Both the position numbers and the translations under genes were made by a program. Shown one piece after another: positions 36,352 to 45,656 of a DNA stretch of 64,000 bases. The stretch comes from Pseudoalteromonas marina (lineage in GTDB: Bacteria; Pseudomonadota; Gammaproteobacteria; Enterobacterales; Alteromonadaceae): the NCBI RefSeq assembly GCF_000238335.3, contig NZ_AHCB03000005.1:1-64000 (forward strand), written 5' to 3'. The notes below the pieces were generated by a model. The model was not told the origin of the DNA. It searched no databases and worked only from the letters and a program-made list of their open reading frames with translations. Every line of letters begins with the position of its first letter. The first letter of the stretch is position 1.

Positions 36352-38427
36352 ATGAATAAAGTAACAATGGCCGCTGCAAGTATTGCACTTGCGCTTGGCT
36401 TAGTAGGTTGTGGCGAAAAACAACAAGAAACCCAAGTAGCCGACACTCAAGCAGCAACAGCACCGGCAGAAAAACCGTTAGAGCTAGGTATTGAATTGGC
36501 TAATATGGACAGCTCAGTTCGCCCGCAGGATGACTTTTACTACCATGTAAATGGCACTTGGTTAGCAACAACCGAAATTCCAGGTGACAAGTCTAACTAT
36601 GGTTCTTTTTCGCAATTATATGATGAGTCGCAAAAAGCGATGAAAACGGCGCTTGAAAACGCAGCGGCCAATAAGTCGGCTGAAAAAGGCAGCGACGAGT
36701 ACAAAATTGGCGCGTTTTATAAAAGCTATATGAATAAAAACGCCCGTAATGAGCTTGGTGTTACACCGCTGCAACCGTCGCTAGATAGTATTGATAGTGT
36801 AAAATCTAAGTCTGATTTAATTAGCCTTATGGCGTCTATTCAACAGCAAGGCGGCACTTTACCGTTTGGTTGGTTTATCAATAACGATGCTAAAAATTCA
36901 AGCGAATATGCTTTGTATTTATCTCAATCTGGTTTGGGTTTACCTGATCGCGATTACTACTTAAAAGACGATGAGAAATTTACTAAAATTCGCGCCTCTT
37001 ACGAGCAATACATAACTGATGTATTAGCTAAAGCGGGTGTCAAAGAGGCCGCACAAGCAGCAGCAAGCGTACTTGCCTTTGAAAAAACCATTGCTGATGC
37101 GCAGTGGAGCCGTGTACAAAGCCGTGATGCAACTAAGTCATACAATAAAATGACCCTAGCAGAGGCAGATAAGCTTGCTGGAGAGCTTGATTTATCGACA
37201 TTTTTTAAAGAGGCAGGTGTAAACACCGCTGATATTATTGTGCGCCAACCAAGCTTTTTAGAAGCGCTGGGTGGTATTTATCAAAACACCGACTTAGCAA
37301 CCTGGAAAAACTACCTTAAGTTTCATTTTGTGAGTGGCTATGCGCAGCTATTAAATGATGATTTGGTTGACCTTAAATTTAACTTTTACAGTACGACATT
37401 ACGTGGTGTAGAAGAGCAAGCACCACTTTGGAAAAAAGCCGTAGATGCGTCTAACAGTGTGTTAGGTGAAATTTTAGGTAAAGTGTACGTTAAAGACAAT
37501 TTTCCGCCTGAAGCTAAAGCACGTATGGAAGAGCTAGTTGATAACGTAATTAAAGGTTACAGCGTTGCAATTGAAGGTCTTGATTGGATGGGACCTGAAA
37601 CAAAAATTGCAGCACAGGAAAAACTAGACAAATTTATTCCTAAAATTGGCTACCCAGATAAGTGGAAGGATTACTCTGAGCTTGAAATTAATTCAGACGA
37701 GCTAGTAGGTAACTACATTCGTTACAGCCAATGGGCGTATAAAGACATGATTGCCAAATTAGGCAAACCTGTTGACCGTTCAGAATGGTACATGACACCG
37801 CAAACAGTGAATGCCTACTACAACCCGGTAAACAACGAAATTGTATTCCCTGCTGCTATTTTACAACCGCCATTCTTTAACTTAGAAGCGGATGATGCGG
37901 TAAACTATGGTGCTATTGGTGCGGTAATTGGACACGAACTTGGTCACGGTTTTGACGACCAAGGTTCTAAATACGACGGCGATGGTAATTTACGTAACTG
38001 GTGGACTGAAAGCGACCTTAAACAGTTTGAGGAGCGTTCAGGTGCGTTAGTTGAGCAATTTAACAAGTACAAACCGTTTGACGATGCGAATGTAAATGGT
38101 GAGCTTACGCTTGGCGAAAATATTGGTGACCTAGGTGGGTTAACAGTCGCATATAAGGCATATCAGCTATCATTAGGTGATAATAAAGCACCAGTTATTG
38201 ATGGTTACACAGGCGATCAACGCTTCTTTATGGGGTGGTCGCAAATTTGGCGTCGTAACTACCGCGATGAAGAATTACGTAACCGTTTAATGACCGATTC
38301 GCATTCACCAAGCCATTATCGTGTCATTGGTATTTTGTCTAATATGCCAGAGTTTTACGAAGCGTTTGATGTAAAAGAAGGCGACAAAATGTATATCAAA
38401 CCAGAAGATCGCGTAAAAATTTGGTAA
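36352..38427 (+). CDS. M13 family zinc metallopeptidase, lipoprotein (PepO-like)
   Basis: The 691-residue neprilysin-type peptidase has the zinc motif HELGH at 528-532, the third ligand in ENIGD at 589-593, and the C-terminal RVIGILSNMPEFYEAFDV block close to the end. The N-terminal signal ends in LVGC with Cys20, so it is a lipoprotein, probably periplasmic or outer-membrane attached. A low-complexity Ala/Thr/Gln linker (22-42) follows the anchor. It cleaves oligopeptides in related bacteria. It is monocistronic, followed by a dispersed repeat and a terminator. Confidence 0.92.
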   Translation: MNKVTMAAASIALALGLVGCGEKQQETQVADTQAATAPAEKPLELGIELANMDSSVRPQDDFYYHVNGTWLATTEIPGDKSNYGSFSQLYDESQKAMKTALENAAANKSAEKGSDEYKIGAFYKSYMNKNARNELGVTPLQPSLDSIDSVKSKSDLISLMASIQQQGGTLPFGWFINNDAKNSSEYALYLSQSGLGLPDRDYYLKDDEKFTKIRASYEQYITDVLAKAGVKEAAQAAASVLAFEKTIADAQWSRVQSRDATKSYNKMTLAEADKLAGELDLSTFFKEAGVNTADIIVRQPSFLEALGGIYQNTDLATWKNYLKFHFVSGYAQLLNDDLVDLKFNFYSTTLRGVEEQAPLWKKAVDASNSVLGEILGKVYVKDNFPPEAKARMEELVDNVIKGYSVAIEGLDWMGPETKIAAQEKLDKFIPKIGYPDKWKDYSELEINSDELVGNYIRYSQWAYKDMIAKLGKPVDRSEWYMTPQTVNAYYNPVNNEIVFPAAILQPPFFNLEADDAVNYGAIGAVIGHELGHGFDDQGSKYDGDGNLRNWWTESDLKQFEERSGALVEQFNKYKPFDDANVNGELTLGENIGDLGGLTVAYKAYQLSLGDNKAPVIDGYTGDQRFFMGWSQIWRRNYRDEELRNRLMTDSHSPSHYRVIGILSNMPEFYEAFDVKEGDKMYIKPEDRVKIW

Positions 38428-38437
38428 TCAGATAATG

Positions 38438-38603
38438 TTATACCAATTCGCAATAATACTTGATTATTTTTAGGGGCTAAAAGTGTCGTTATCTGCGTTA
38501 AAAAATTCTCATTTAGAATAACTAAATAACGAATTTTTTGCCTAGCTATCAACACGTTTATCTATCCTCAAAATAGATCACTTAATTAAGCAGATTGGTA
38601 TTA
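38438..38603. repeat. Dispersed intergenic repeat with inverted ends
   Basis: The element begins TTATACCAATTCGC and ends GCAGATTGGTATTA, so its ends are imperfect inverted repeats of about 38 bases. The interior carries GGGGCTAAAAGTGTCG and TAACTAAATAACGAATT-type segments. Related but diverged copies are at 6203-6342 and 62352-62465. All three lie between genes just after a coding region. The ends resemble miniature inverted-repeat elements. I did not identify flanking target duplications. Confidence 0.7.
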
Positions 38604-38624
38604 GTTAACTAAAAACCAGTGAAT

Positions 38625-38659
38625 AAAAAAGCCAGTAAGTTTAACTTACTGGCTTTTTT
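38625..38659. terminator. Bidirectional terminator
   Basis: AAAAAGCCAGTAAG pairs with CTTACTGGCTTTTT around loop TTTAA. Runs of A and T are present on both sides. It separates the M13 peptidase gene (plus) from the phosphotransferase gene (minus). Confidence 0.92.
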
Positions 38660-38683
38660 GATACGAAATTTTAAACGCTTACT

Positions 38684-39754
38684 TTATTGTTTCATTAGGG
38701 TTTTGTACATCCATGCTTCGTTAACTAAAATGTTTTTATATAAAGCGAGTTGGTTTTGAGTGCGTACTAAATTGTGTTCAGGGTGTGCGGTTTTAAAGTA
38801 CACGTCGTTATTTAAGTAATCTGTTAAAAAGCGCACACTGAGCATCAGGGGCATTATTTTAGCGCCTAAAAGTAAACTGAGCTGTTCTTGTTTACTCAAT
38901 ATTGGTTTGAGTGGTGCTAAGTAACCTTTAACGAGTGCTTCAAAAACCTCTTTTCTAATAACAACCTTATCAAGACTTGTCGAATCCTCTGCTTCTGCAC
39001 AGCAAAATGTACGTACCATATCGCCAAAATCGTGTAATAAAAAACCAGGCATGCAGGTGTCTAAATCAATAACAGCTTTCGCTTTATGAGTTTTACTGCA
39101 GTAGAGCATATTATTGATTTTAGTGTCGTTGTGGCAAACTCGAATAGGTAAATGCTGAGTTATAGCTTTAAGTTCATCAACTAAGTGTTGTTGCGATAAG
39201 CAAAACTCAATGTCTTTTTTACTGCGGTTAAGCCTGCTTTCATCACTATGCGTCATTGCTGTTTTTAGCTGCTCAAAGCGCATAGCCAAATTATGAAAAT
39301 CATCAATCACAGTATGCAGTGTGGCTGTGTCAAAATCGTGTAAGGCACTTGCAAAAGTACCAAAGGCCAAAGCGGCTTGATGCGCTTGCTCTGGGTTTTT
39401 AACAACATCCTCGCTGTAACTGTGCTCAATATAGTTAAGTACGCGATATGGCTCTTCATTAAGCATGGTTAAATACGCGTTGTTGCCTGTGCTAATGTGT
39501 TTAACAATATCGAGCGGATAGTTGTTTTGCTTCTGCTTAGTATTTAGGTGTTGCTCTATAAGTTGTGCGTTACTGACAATTTGAGCTGGGTACTTAAATA
39601 CATGAGTGTTAAGTTTTTGCACAATAAATCGCTGTTCAAAATGTGTTAGTAGCCATGTGCTATTGATATGACCGCTACTGATGGTACTCAACTGAGTTGT
39701 TTCAGGGTTGAGTTTTAGCAGTTTACTCAACGTATTTTGTACAGTGTTATTCAT
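38684..39754 (-). CDS. Phosphotransferase of the aminoglycoside/NahK-like kinase family
   Basis: This 356-residue kinase-like protein has the catalytic loop HNDTKINNML with the Asp/Asn pair, the metal-binding VIDLDTCMPG and then LHDFGDMVRTF. Those three motifs are very close to the N-acetylhexosamine 1-kinase (NahK) pattern within the APH superfamily. A sugar or amino-sugar 1-kinase is therefore likelier than antibiotic resistance, though choline or homoserine kinases share the fold. It lies 14 bases after mutT, in what seems to be one operon with mutT. Confidence 0.72.
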   Translation of the reverse strand: MNNTVQNTLSKLLKLNPETTQLSTISSGHINSTWLLTHFEQRFIVQKLNTHVFKYPAQIVSNAQLIEQHLNTKQKQNNYPLDIVKHISTGNNAYLTMLNEEPYRVLNYIEHSYSEDVVKNPEQAHQAALAFGTFASALHDFDTATLHTVIDDFHNLAMRFEQLKTAMTHSDESRLNRSKKDIEFCLSQQHLVDELKAITQHLPIRVCHNDTKINNMLYCSKTHKAKAVIDLDTCMPGFLLHDFGDMVRTFCCAEAEDSTSLDKVVIRKEVFEALVKGYLAPLKPILSKQEQLSLLLGAKIMPLMLSVRFLTDYLNNDVYFKTAHPEHNLVRTQNQLALYKNILVNEAWMYKTLMKQ

Positions 39755-39768
39755 TGTAACTCACTTAA

Positions 39769-40167
39769 TCAAGCGTATCGAGATTGCAGTTTTTCAATTA
39801 TTTCAGCATTAGCGGCAGGGAAGTCATAGTGAGTTAACTCACTAATATTTACCCATTCACTAGGTTGCCCTTCAGCGCCATGCGCTTCACCGCTAAAGTT
39901 ACTGACAACGTGAATATCGAGTTTTACGCATTTGTCGCCATAATCATGTTCGATCACCATGAGCTGGCTAGAGCTGTGAATAGTAATACCTACTTCTTCA
40001 GTCAACTCACGTTTAAGCGCTGCAAATACACTTTCATTCGCTTCAACTTTACCACCAGGAAACTCCCATAAGCCACCTTGATGTTGGTCATCGGCACGTT
40101 TGCAGATAAATATTGCATTATTTTTTTTAATTACACCAACGGCTACATTTACTATTTTTATTGTCAT
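39769..40167 (-). CDS. mutT: 8-oxo-dGTP diphosphatase MutT
   Basis: MutT removes oxidised dGTP from the nucleotide pool. The Nudix box is complete: GGKVEANES, then a stretch ending RELTEEVGI, fitting Gx5Ex7REUxEExGU. The 132 residues match E. coli MutT (129). It follows secA as in E. coli, separated from it by a terminator. A downstream kinase gene follows closely. Confidence 0.95.
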   Translation of the reverse strand: MTIKIVNVAVGVIKKNNAIFICKRADDQHQGGLWEFPGGKVEANESVFAALKRELTEEVGITIHSSSQLMVIEHDYGDKCVKLDIHVVSNFSGEAHGAEGQPSEWVNISELTHYDFPAANAEIIEKLQSRYA

Positions 40168-40182
40168 ATTTTTATCCCATAA

Positions 40183-40208
40183 AAAAAGCGACGCAAGCGC
40201 CGCTTTTT
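40183..40208 (-). terminator. Terminator-like hairpin between secA and mutT
   Basis: AAAAGCG(A)CGC and GCG(C)CGCTTTT pair with one mismatch and runs of A and T at both ends, just after the secA stop on the minus strand. Some transcripts probably read through into mutT. Confidence 0.72.
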
Positions 40209-40227
40209 AATTACTTACAATGCGTGG

Positions 40228-42936
40228 TTATTTTAATTTACCACAACATTGCTTGAATTTTTGACCTGAACCACAAGGACACGGATCGTTACGACCAACT
40301 TTTGGCTCTGTTCTGGCCATTACCGTAGCACTTGGAGGTGCTTCGCCGCCTACGTGCTCAGCTTCTTCATGTTGGTACTCGCGAGGGGCATTTTCACTCT
40401 TACGGTGTTGCTCTTCTACTTTTTCAACATCTTCTTCTGCACGTACTTGTACTTTACTTAAAATGCTAACTACATCAACTTTTAAGTTTTCAAGCATTTC
40501 AGAGAACAGTTCAAACGACTCGCGTTTGTACTCTTGCTTTGGATTCTTTTGCGCGTAGCCACGTAAGTGAATACCTTGGCGTAAATGATCCATCGCCGCA
40601 AGATGATCTTTCCAATGTTGGTCAAGACTTTGAAGCATAATTGCTTTTTCGAATTGACGTAGAACTGAATCACCAACTTGTTGCTCTTTTTGCTTGTAAG
40701 CTTGATCAACAGCTTCTTCAATACGCTCACGAAGTTTTTCTTCGTATAGTTTATTGTCGTCTGCTAACCATTGAGTAATTGGTAGCTCAATTAAGAAGTC
40801 TTGTTTTAAGCGCTCTTCAAGACCTGGTACATCCCACATTTCAGCAAGGCTTTGTGGAGCAATGTATTGATCTATTGTATTGCTTAGTACGTCACCACGA
40901 ATTGCTGTGATAGTTTCTGAAATATCACCTTCTTCAAGTAATTCATTACGCTGAGAGTAAACAACACGACGTTGATCGTTTGCTACGTCATCGTATTCAA
41001 GTAGCTGTTTACGAACATCAAAGTTACGTGCTTCTACTTTACGCTGTGCATTTTCAATTGCGCGGTTAACCCATGGGTGTTCAATTGCTTCACCGCGTTG
41101 CATACCTAGTTTACGCATCATGTTAGTCATGCGCTCGCCGGCAAATATACGCATAAGCGCATCGTCCATCGAAAGGTAAAAACGGCTAGAACCAGCATCA
41201 CCTTGACGGCCAGAACGACCACGTAATTGGTTATCTATACGGCGCGATTCATGGCGCTCAGTACCAATAATGTGCAAACCGCCAGCATCAATGACTGCAT
41301 CGTGGCGAAGTTTCCATGCAGCTTTAATTTCTGCAATTTGTTCATCAGTTGGATTTTCTAGTTTTTCAACTTCGCTATTCCAGTTACCACCTAGCACAAT
41401 ATCGGTACCACGACCGGCCATGTTAGTTGCAATGGTAACAGTACCAGGTAAACCTGCATCTGAGACGATATCAGCTTCTTGCGCGTGGAATTTAGCATTA
41501 AGTACATTGTGCTTAATTTTTTCTTTGCGTAAAAACTGTGATAAGTACTCAGAGCTTTCAATCGAGATTGTACCTACTAGTACAGGCTGTCCGCGTTCTT
41601 GACAGTCTTTAATATCAACTAAAATAGCTTCGTATTTTTCTTCTTGCGTTAGGTAAACTAAATCAGCGCGATCATCACGGATCATTGGCTTATTCGTTGG
41701 CATAACAACGGTATCTAGGCCATAAATTGACTGAAACTCAAATGCTTCTGTGTCGGCAGTACCTGTCATACCCGCTAATGTTTCGTACAAACGGAAGTAG
41801 TTTTGGAACGTAATAGATGCCAAAGTTTGGTTTTCGTTTTGAATTTTAACACCTTCTTTAGCTTCTACAGCTTGGTGTAAACCTTCAGACCAACGACGAC
41901 CTTCCATTGAGCGACCAGTATGCTCGTCAATGATGATAACTTCGTTTTCTTTAACAACGTAATCAACATCTTTTTGATATAATTTGTGCGCGCGAAGTGC
42001 AGCATATACATGGCTTAACAAGGTAATACTTGCGGCAGAGTATAGCGAATCGCCTTCTTCAATTAAGCCACGCTCGCTAAGTAATTCTTCTACTTTAACT
42101 TGGCCACGCTCAGTTAAATGAACTTGCTTAGACTTTTCATCGATAGTGTAATCGCCGTCGCCTTCAACACCTTCCTCGTCTTCTTTTTCTTGTAGTTCAA
42201 GTAAAGGAACGATGGTATTTATTTCAGTGTATAGCTGTGAGCTGTCCTCGGCTGGGCCTGAGATGATAAGCGGTGTACGCGCTTCATCAATTAGGATTGA
42301 ATCAACTTCATCGACTACAGCGTAAAATAATGGACGCTGAACGCGCTCATCAATACTAAATGCCATGTTGTCACGAAGGTAATCAAAACCAAACTCGTTG
42401 TTTGTACCGTAGGTAATGTCAGCAGCATACGCTTGCTTTTTTTGTTGTGGCATCATGCCAGGAACATTGCAGCCAACCGTTAGGCCTAAAAATTCAAATA
42501 ACGGACGGTTAGTTTCAGCATCGCGTTTTGCAAGATAGTCATTCACGGTAATAACGTGAACCCCTTTACCTGTTAAGCCATTTAAGTAAGCAGGTAAGGT
42601 TGCAGTAAGTGTTTTACCTTCACCGGTACGCATTTCTGCAATACGGCCTTCGTGTAAAACCATGCCGCCTAGTAACTGTACGTCAAAGTGGCGCATGCCA
42701 TTAACGCGCTTAGATGCTTCACGAACTACTGCAAATGCTTCAGGTAGAATATCGTCAAGGCTTTGTCCGTTATCGTAACGTTCTCTGAATTCTGCTGTTT
42801 TAGCGCGTAAATCTTCATCAGAAAGGGCTTCTAACTGCGTTTCTAGCGCATTGATTAGCGCGACCGTCTTTCTAAAGTTTTTAATAGTGCGGTCGTTGCG
42901 ACTACCAAAAATCTTGGTAAATAAATTAGATATCAT
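40228..42936 (-). CDS. secA: Preprotein translocase ATPase SecA
   Basis: SecA is the motor that pushes preproteins through SecYEG. Visible are the Walker [10 protein letters not shown], the second-site [16 protein letters not shown], the helicase-like [16 protein letters not shown] and GRSGRQGD motifs. The C-terminal zinc segment [13 protein letters not shown] has the usual spacing. The 902-residue length is normal. ATG 42936 has a poor ribosome site, and a perfect hairpin lies 27-47 bases upstream of it. No secM-like gene precedes it. Confidence 0.97.
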   Translation of the reverse strand: MISNLFTKIFGSRNDRTIKNFRKTVALINALETQLEALSDEDLRAKTAEFRERYDNGQSLDDILPEAFAVVREASKRVNGMRHFDVQLLGGMVLHEGRIAEMRTGEGKTLTATLPAYLNGLTGKGVHVITVNDYLAKRDAETNRPLFEFLGLTVGCNVPGMMPQQKKQAYAADITYGTNNEFGFDYLRDNMAFSIDERVQRPLFYAVVDEVDSILIDEARTPLIISGPAEDSSQLYTEINTIVPLLELQEKEDEEGVEGDGDYTIDEKSKQVHLTERGQVKVEELLSERGLIEEGDSLYSAASITLLSHVYAALRAHKLYQKDVDYVVKENEVIIIDEHTGRSMEGRRWSEGLHQAVEAKEGVKIQNENQTLASITFQNYFRLYETLAGMTGTADTEAFEFQSIYGLDTVVMPTNKPMIRDDRADLVYLTQEEKYEAILVDIKDCQERGQPVLVGTISIESSEYLSQFLRKEKIKHNVLNAKFHAQEADIVSDAGLPGTVTIATNMAGRGTDIVLGGNWNSEVEKLENPTDEQIAEIKAAWKLRHDAVIDAGGLHIIGTERHESRRIDNQLRGRSGRQGDAGSSRFYLSMDDALMRIFAGERMTNMMRKLGMQRGEAIEHPWVNRAIENAQRKVEARNFDVRKQLLEYDDVANDQRRVVYSQRNELLEEGDISETITAIRGDVLSNTIDQYIAPQSLAEMWDVPGLEERLKQDFLIELPITQWLADDNKLYEEKLRERIEEAVDQAYKQKEQQVGDSVLRQFEKAIMLQSLDQHWKDHLAAMDHLRQGIHLRGYAQKNPKQEYKRESFELFSEMLENLKVDVVSILSKVQVRAEEDVEKVEEQHRKSENAPREYQHEEAEHVGGEAPPSATVMARTEPKVGRNDPCPCGSGQKFKQCCGKLK

Positions 42937-42962
42937 GATAAAACCGTTACAATCAATTCGTT

Positions 42963-42983
42963 GTTAGCCGCGTATCGGCTAAC
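42963..42983 (-). promoter_or_regulatory. Perfect hairpin just upstream of secA
   Basis: GTTAGCCG and CGGCTAAC form an 8-bp perfect stem with loop CGTAT. It lies 27 bases before the secA ATG and would be in the mRNA leader. There is no T run after it, so it is not a terminator. It could influence translation or mRNA stability. Confidence 0.6.
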
Positions 42984-43000
42984 CCATTTTTAACAATTGG

Positions 43001-43044
43001 TAATTAATATGTGCTTTTAAGTAACACTTAGTACATATTAATTA
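43001..43044 (-). promoter_or_regulatory. Long inverted repeat in the secA leader
   Basis: TAATTAATATGT (43001-43012) pairs perfectly with ACATATTAATTA (43033-43044). The loop contains a smaller AAGT/ACTT pairing. It lies in the transcribed leader if the promoter at 43093 is right. It could be an RNA stem or a DNA operator. Confidence 0.55.
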
Positions 43045-43092
43045 GCAATTTTGTATTAAACCATTCAAAAAGCACTGTTTATTACGTGCGCT

Positions 43093-43101
43093 ACTATACC
43101 A
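43093..43101 (-). promoter_or_regulatory. Extended -10 promoter element for secA
   Basis: On the minus strand the sequence reads TGGTATAGT, an extended -10 box (TGnTATAAT type). Transcription would begin near 43086, giving a leader of about 150 bases. The -35 region (TTTGTT) is weak. Confidence 0.55.
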
Positions 43102-43342
43102 GACTCTGCCAAACAACAAACTATCTCAGCCAAAAGATCTGTATATAAAATAGAAAAATTTGATCTGCATTCTAAAAAAGCCGTGGTATTAACTCATTAC
43201 TATAAAAATAGTAATGAACTGTGAATATATGGTGCTTAAAAAATTAAAAACAAGGGGGGCGTTACATTTGTGAACTTTAGAAAATTATGCTCAGATAACA
43301 GCATTAAACAATGGTGCGCTTAACGCGAAGGTGTGTGTCAAC

Positions 43343-44113
43343 ATGCAAAATAAGGTGAATAGATTAGTTGTATTGGGTGCTGGCTGGTTAGGTCATGCGC
43401 TATGTGTTAATGCACAACAGGCAGGTTGGAAGGTGCAGGGTACTCGTCGGTCAAATACACGAGAATTTGATTTTGAACGCCAGTTTAAATTAGAAGGTAA
43501 TCAGCTAATACATCAGGTTGATTTAGACAATGCGTTTTGGGTCTGTGCTATTCCACCACGAAGTCGTCATAGCGAGAGTAATTACCCAGAAACACTTACT
43601 GCAGCCTTGGCGTTGTCTAAAAAGTTAAATGCAAAAGGGTTTTTATTATGTTCATCCACAGGGGTTTACGACCAAGAACCCGGTGTATACAGTGAAAGTA
43701 GCGATATTGCTTGCACCAATCCAAGGCAAACAAAATTATATCAGGCCGAAGAGCAAGTCCTTGAGCAAAACGGTAAGGTACTGCGTTTAGCAGGATTACT
43801 TGGCCCAAACAGAGAACCGGGTAAGTTTGTTGCGGGTAAAGAGCTTAATACCTCAAGTCAGCAAGTGGTGAATATGGTGCATCAGCAAGATGTAATAAAT
43901 GCTATTTTTGCGGTAATAGCGCATTGGCAAGTAGGGCAAAATATTTACAATATCGTTAACCCTGAGCACCCAACAAAATCCGATTACTATGCATTAAAGT
44001 GTAAGCAGCATGGTGGCGAAATGCCAAAATTTACGAGCGATGAAAAAGCTGAGCGCAAGGTTATTGGCTCAGCGATAGAGGCGTTAGACTTTACTTACCA
44101 GTACGGTATTTAA
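43343..44113 (+). CDS. NAD(P)-dependent SDR/epimerase-like protein (YeeZ-like)
   Basis: This protein of about 256 residues has an N-terminal Rossmann motif VLGAGWLGHAL and then GTRRS. A later strand holds LLCSSTGVYD, and YQAEEQVL supplies a Tyr residue without the usual Lys spacing. This matches the YeeZ-type extended SDR group, which binds NAD(P) but has no assigned substrate. The start is uncertain between ATG 43343 and the nearby GTG codons at 43331 and 43333, because GAAGG lies just at that point. It is convergent with hutH. Confidence 0.75.
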   Translation: MQNKVNRLVVLGAGWLGHALCVNAQQAGWKVQGTRRSNTREFDFERQFKLEGNQLIHQVDLDNAFWVCAIPPRSRHSESNYPETLTAALALSKKLNAKGFLLCSSTGVYDQEPGVYSESSDIACTNPRQTKLYQAEEQVLEQNGKVLRLAGLLGPNREPGKFVAGKELNTSSQQVVNMVHQQDVINAIFAVIAHWQVGQNIYNIVNPEHPTKSDYYALKCKQHGGEMPKFTSDEKAERKVIGSAIEALDFTYQYGI

Positions 44114-44121
44114 CACTTATT

Positions 44122-45654
44122 TTAATAAGAAGGGAGTGGGTTGTGGTCAATAAAGTCGCACAATTTACCTTCGCTCAATAGGGCGTTAGTTTGTTCTATA
44201 TCGGGTGCAAAATAGCGATCTTTATCGTAGTAGGTCACATATTCGCGTAGTAAATTTTTTGCCTTTAATACTTTTTCACACGGGCTTAGCGGTTTTCTAA
44301 ATTCTAAGCCCTGTACTGATGCAAGCCACTCTATAGCCAAAACACCTTGTGTATTATTTGCCATGTCTTGTAAACGCCTCGCGGCAAACGTAGCCATTGA
44401 AACGTGATCTTCTTGGTTGGCAGATGTCGGTAAGCTATCTACAGACGCGGGATGCGCAAGCGATTTATTTTCAGATGCTAATGCTGCTGCTGTCACTTGA
44501 GCAATCATAAAGCCAGAGTTTACGCCACCGTTTTCAACTAAAAAGGGCGGTAATTTTGATAAGTTAGAATCAATAAGTAGGGCAATTCTGCGCTCTGCTA
44601 AGGCACCAATTTCAGCAATTGCAACTGCGAGGTTGTCGGCGGCCATAGCGACAGGTTCAGCGTGAAAGTTTCCGCCAGAAATAATATCGCCCACATCGGC
44701 AAATACGAGTGGATTGTCGGTTACACCATTTGATTCGCACAGCAATACGTCAGCTGCTTGGCGTATTTGTGTTAAACACGCACCCAATACTTGAGGTTGG
44801 CAACGTAAACAATAAGGGTCTTGTACTTTTTCACAGTTTACATGGGAGTCGCTAATTTGTGATTGAGTATCAAGCAAATCTCTAAACACTTGTGCGGTAT
44901 CTATTTGACCACGTTGCCCACGAATTTCGTGAATACGTGAGTCAAAGGGAGCGCGGCTACCCATTGCTGCCTCAATACTTATAGAGCCTATTACACAGCT
45001 TTGTGCATATAAATCTTCTGCTCTAAATAACCCCTGTAATGCAAAAGCGGTAGACGCTTGTGTACCGTTAAGCAGCGCTAAACCCTCTTTTGCTGCAAGC
45101 GTAAGCGGTTCAAGCCCTGCTATTTTTAAACCTTCAGCCGCACTGATTATTTTACCCTGATGGCGCATTTGGCCTTCGCTTAGTAAGGGTAAGCACATAT
45201 GTGCAAGTGGAGCTAAGTCACCTGAAGCGCCAACAGAGCCTTTTTTAGGAACGCATGGGTAAACTTCACTATTAAGCAGTTGTATAAAAAACTCGATGAC
45301 TTGTAAGCGAATGCCTGAAAAGCCACGAGAAAGCGAGTTGATTTTTAGTGTAATCATCAATCTTACTGTGCTGTCGTCCATGTACTCGCCAATGCCAGCG
45401 GCATGAGAAAGCACAATTGAACGCTGAAGTAGCTCAAGCTCGTCATCAGCAATTTTGGTATTAGCAAGCAGGCCAAACCCGGTGTTAATTCCATACACTG
45501 TGCGTTGCTCATTAATGACATTTTGAACGGTTTGTGCGCTGGCAGCGATTTGAGATTCGGCATTTTTTTCAAGGTTTATTTGTACACTTGATGCATTAAT
45601 CTTTCTTAGACTATTTAAATCAAGTGAGCCAGGTGTGAGAGTTAGTTCGACCAT
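44122..45654 (-). CDS. hutH: Histidine ammonia-lyase
   Basis: HutH converts histidine to urocanate and ammonia, the first step of histidine breakdown. The catalytic MIO group forms from Ala143-Ser144-Gly145 in [12 protein letters not shown]. Other family marks are YGINTGFG and QDHVSM-type sequence (here [15 protein letters not shown], short part cited). The 510 residues are normal. It lies two bases behind hutU on the same strand and so belongs to the hutUH operon. Confidence 0.97.
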   Translation of the reverse strand: MVELTLTPGSLDLNSLRKINASSVQINLEKNAESQIAASAQTVQNVINEQRTVYGINTGFGLLANTKIADDELELLQRSIVLSHAAGIGEYMDDSTVRLMITLKINSLSRGFSGIRLQVIEFFIQLLNSEVYPCVPKKGSVGASGDLAPLAHMCLPLLSEGQMRHQGKIISAAEGLKIAGLEPLTLAAKEGLALLNGTQASTAFALQGLFRAEDLYAQSCVIGSISIEAAMGSRAPFDSRIHEIRGQRGQIDTAQVFRDLLDTQSQISDSHVNCEKVQDPYCLRCQPQVLGACLTQIRQAADVLLCESNGVTDNPLVFADVGDIISGGNFHAEPVAMAADNLAVAIAEIGALAERRIALLIDSNLSKLPPFLVENGGVNSGFMIAQVTAAALASENKSLAHPASVDSLPTSANQEDHVSMATFAARRLQDMANNTQGVLAIEWLASVQGLEFRKPLSPCEKVLKAKNLLREYVTYYDKDRYFAPDIEQTNALLSEGKLCDFIDHNPLPSY

Positions 45655-45656
45655 GA

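Larger units (their letters stand above)
42937..43342. other. secA leader and divergent promoter region
   Basis: Non-coding. It holds two perfect inverted repeats in the secA leader (42963-42983 and 43001-43044), a good secA promoter box near 43093, and a 10-bp palindromic hairpin at 43194-43217 nearer the divergent gene at 43343. I see no small gene here; minus-strand ATG frames in the leader close within three codons. Confidence 0.65.

Noticed and set aside
38355..38555. A 66-residue minus-strand frame overlapping the end of the M13 peptidase gene.
   Set aside because: It runs through the dispersed repeat and into the opposite strand of a real gene, with no ribosome site or family resemblance.
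38684..39754. Aminoglycoside resistance gene.
   Set aside because: The fold is shared, but the DLDTCMPG and HDFGD motifs resemble sugar kinases and there is no mobile element nearby.
42937..43140. A SecM-like arrest peptide gene upstream of secA.
   Set aside because: Minus-strand ATG codons in the leader are followed by stops within three codons, and no FxxxxWIxxxxGIRAGP-like sequence is present.
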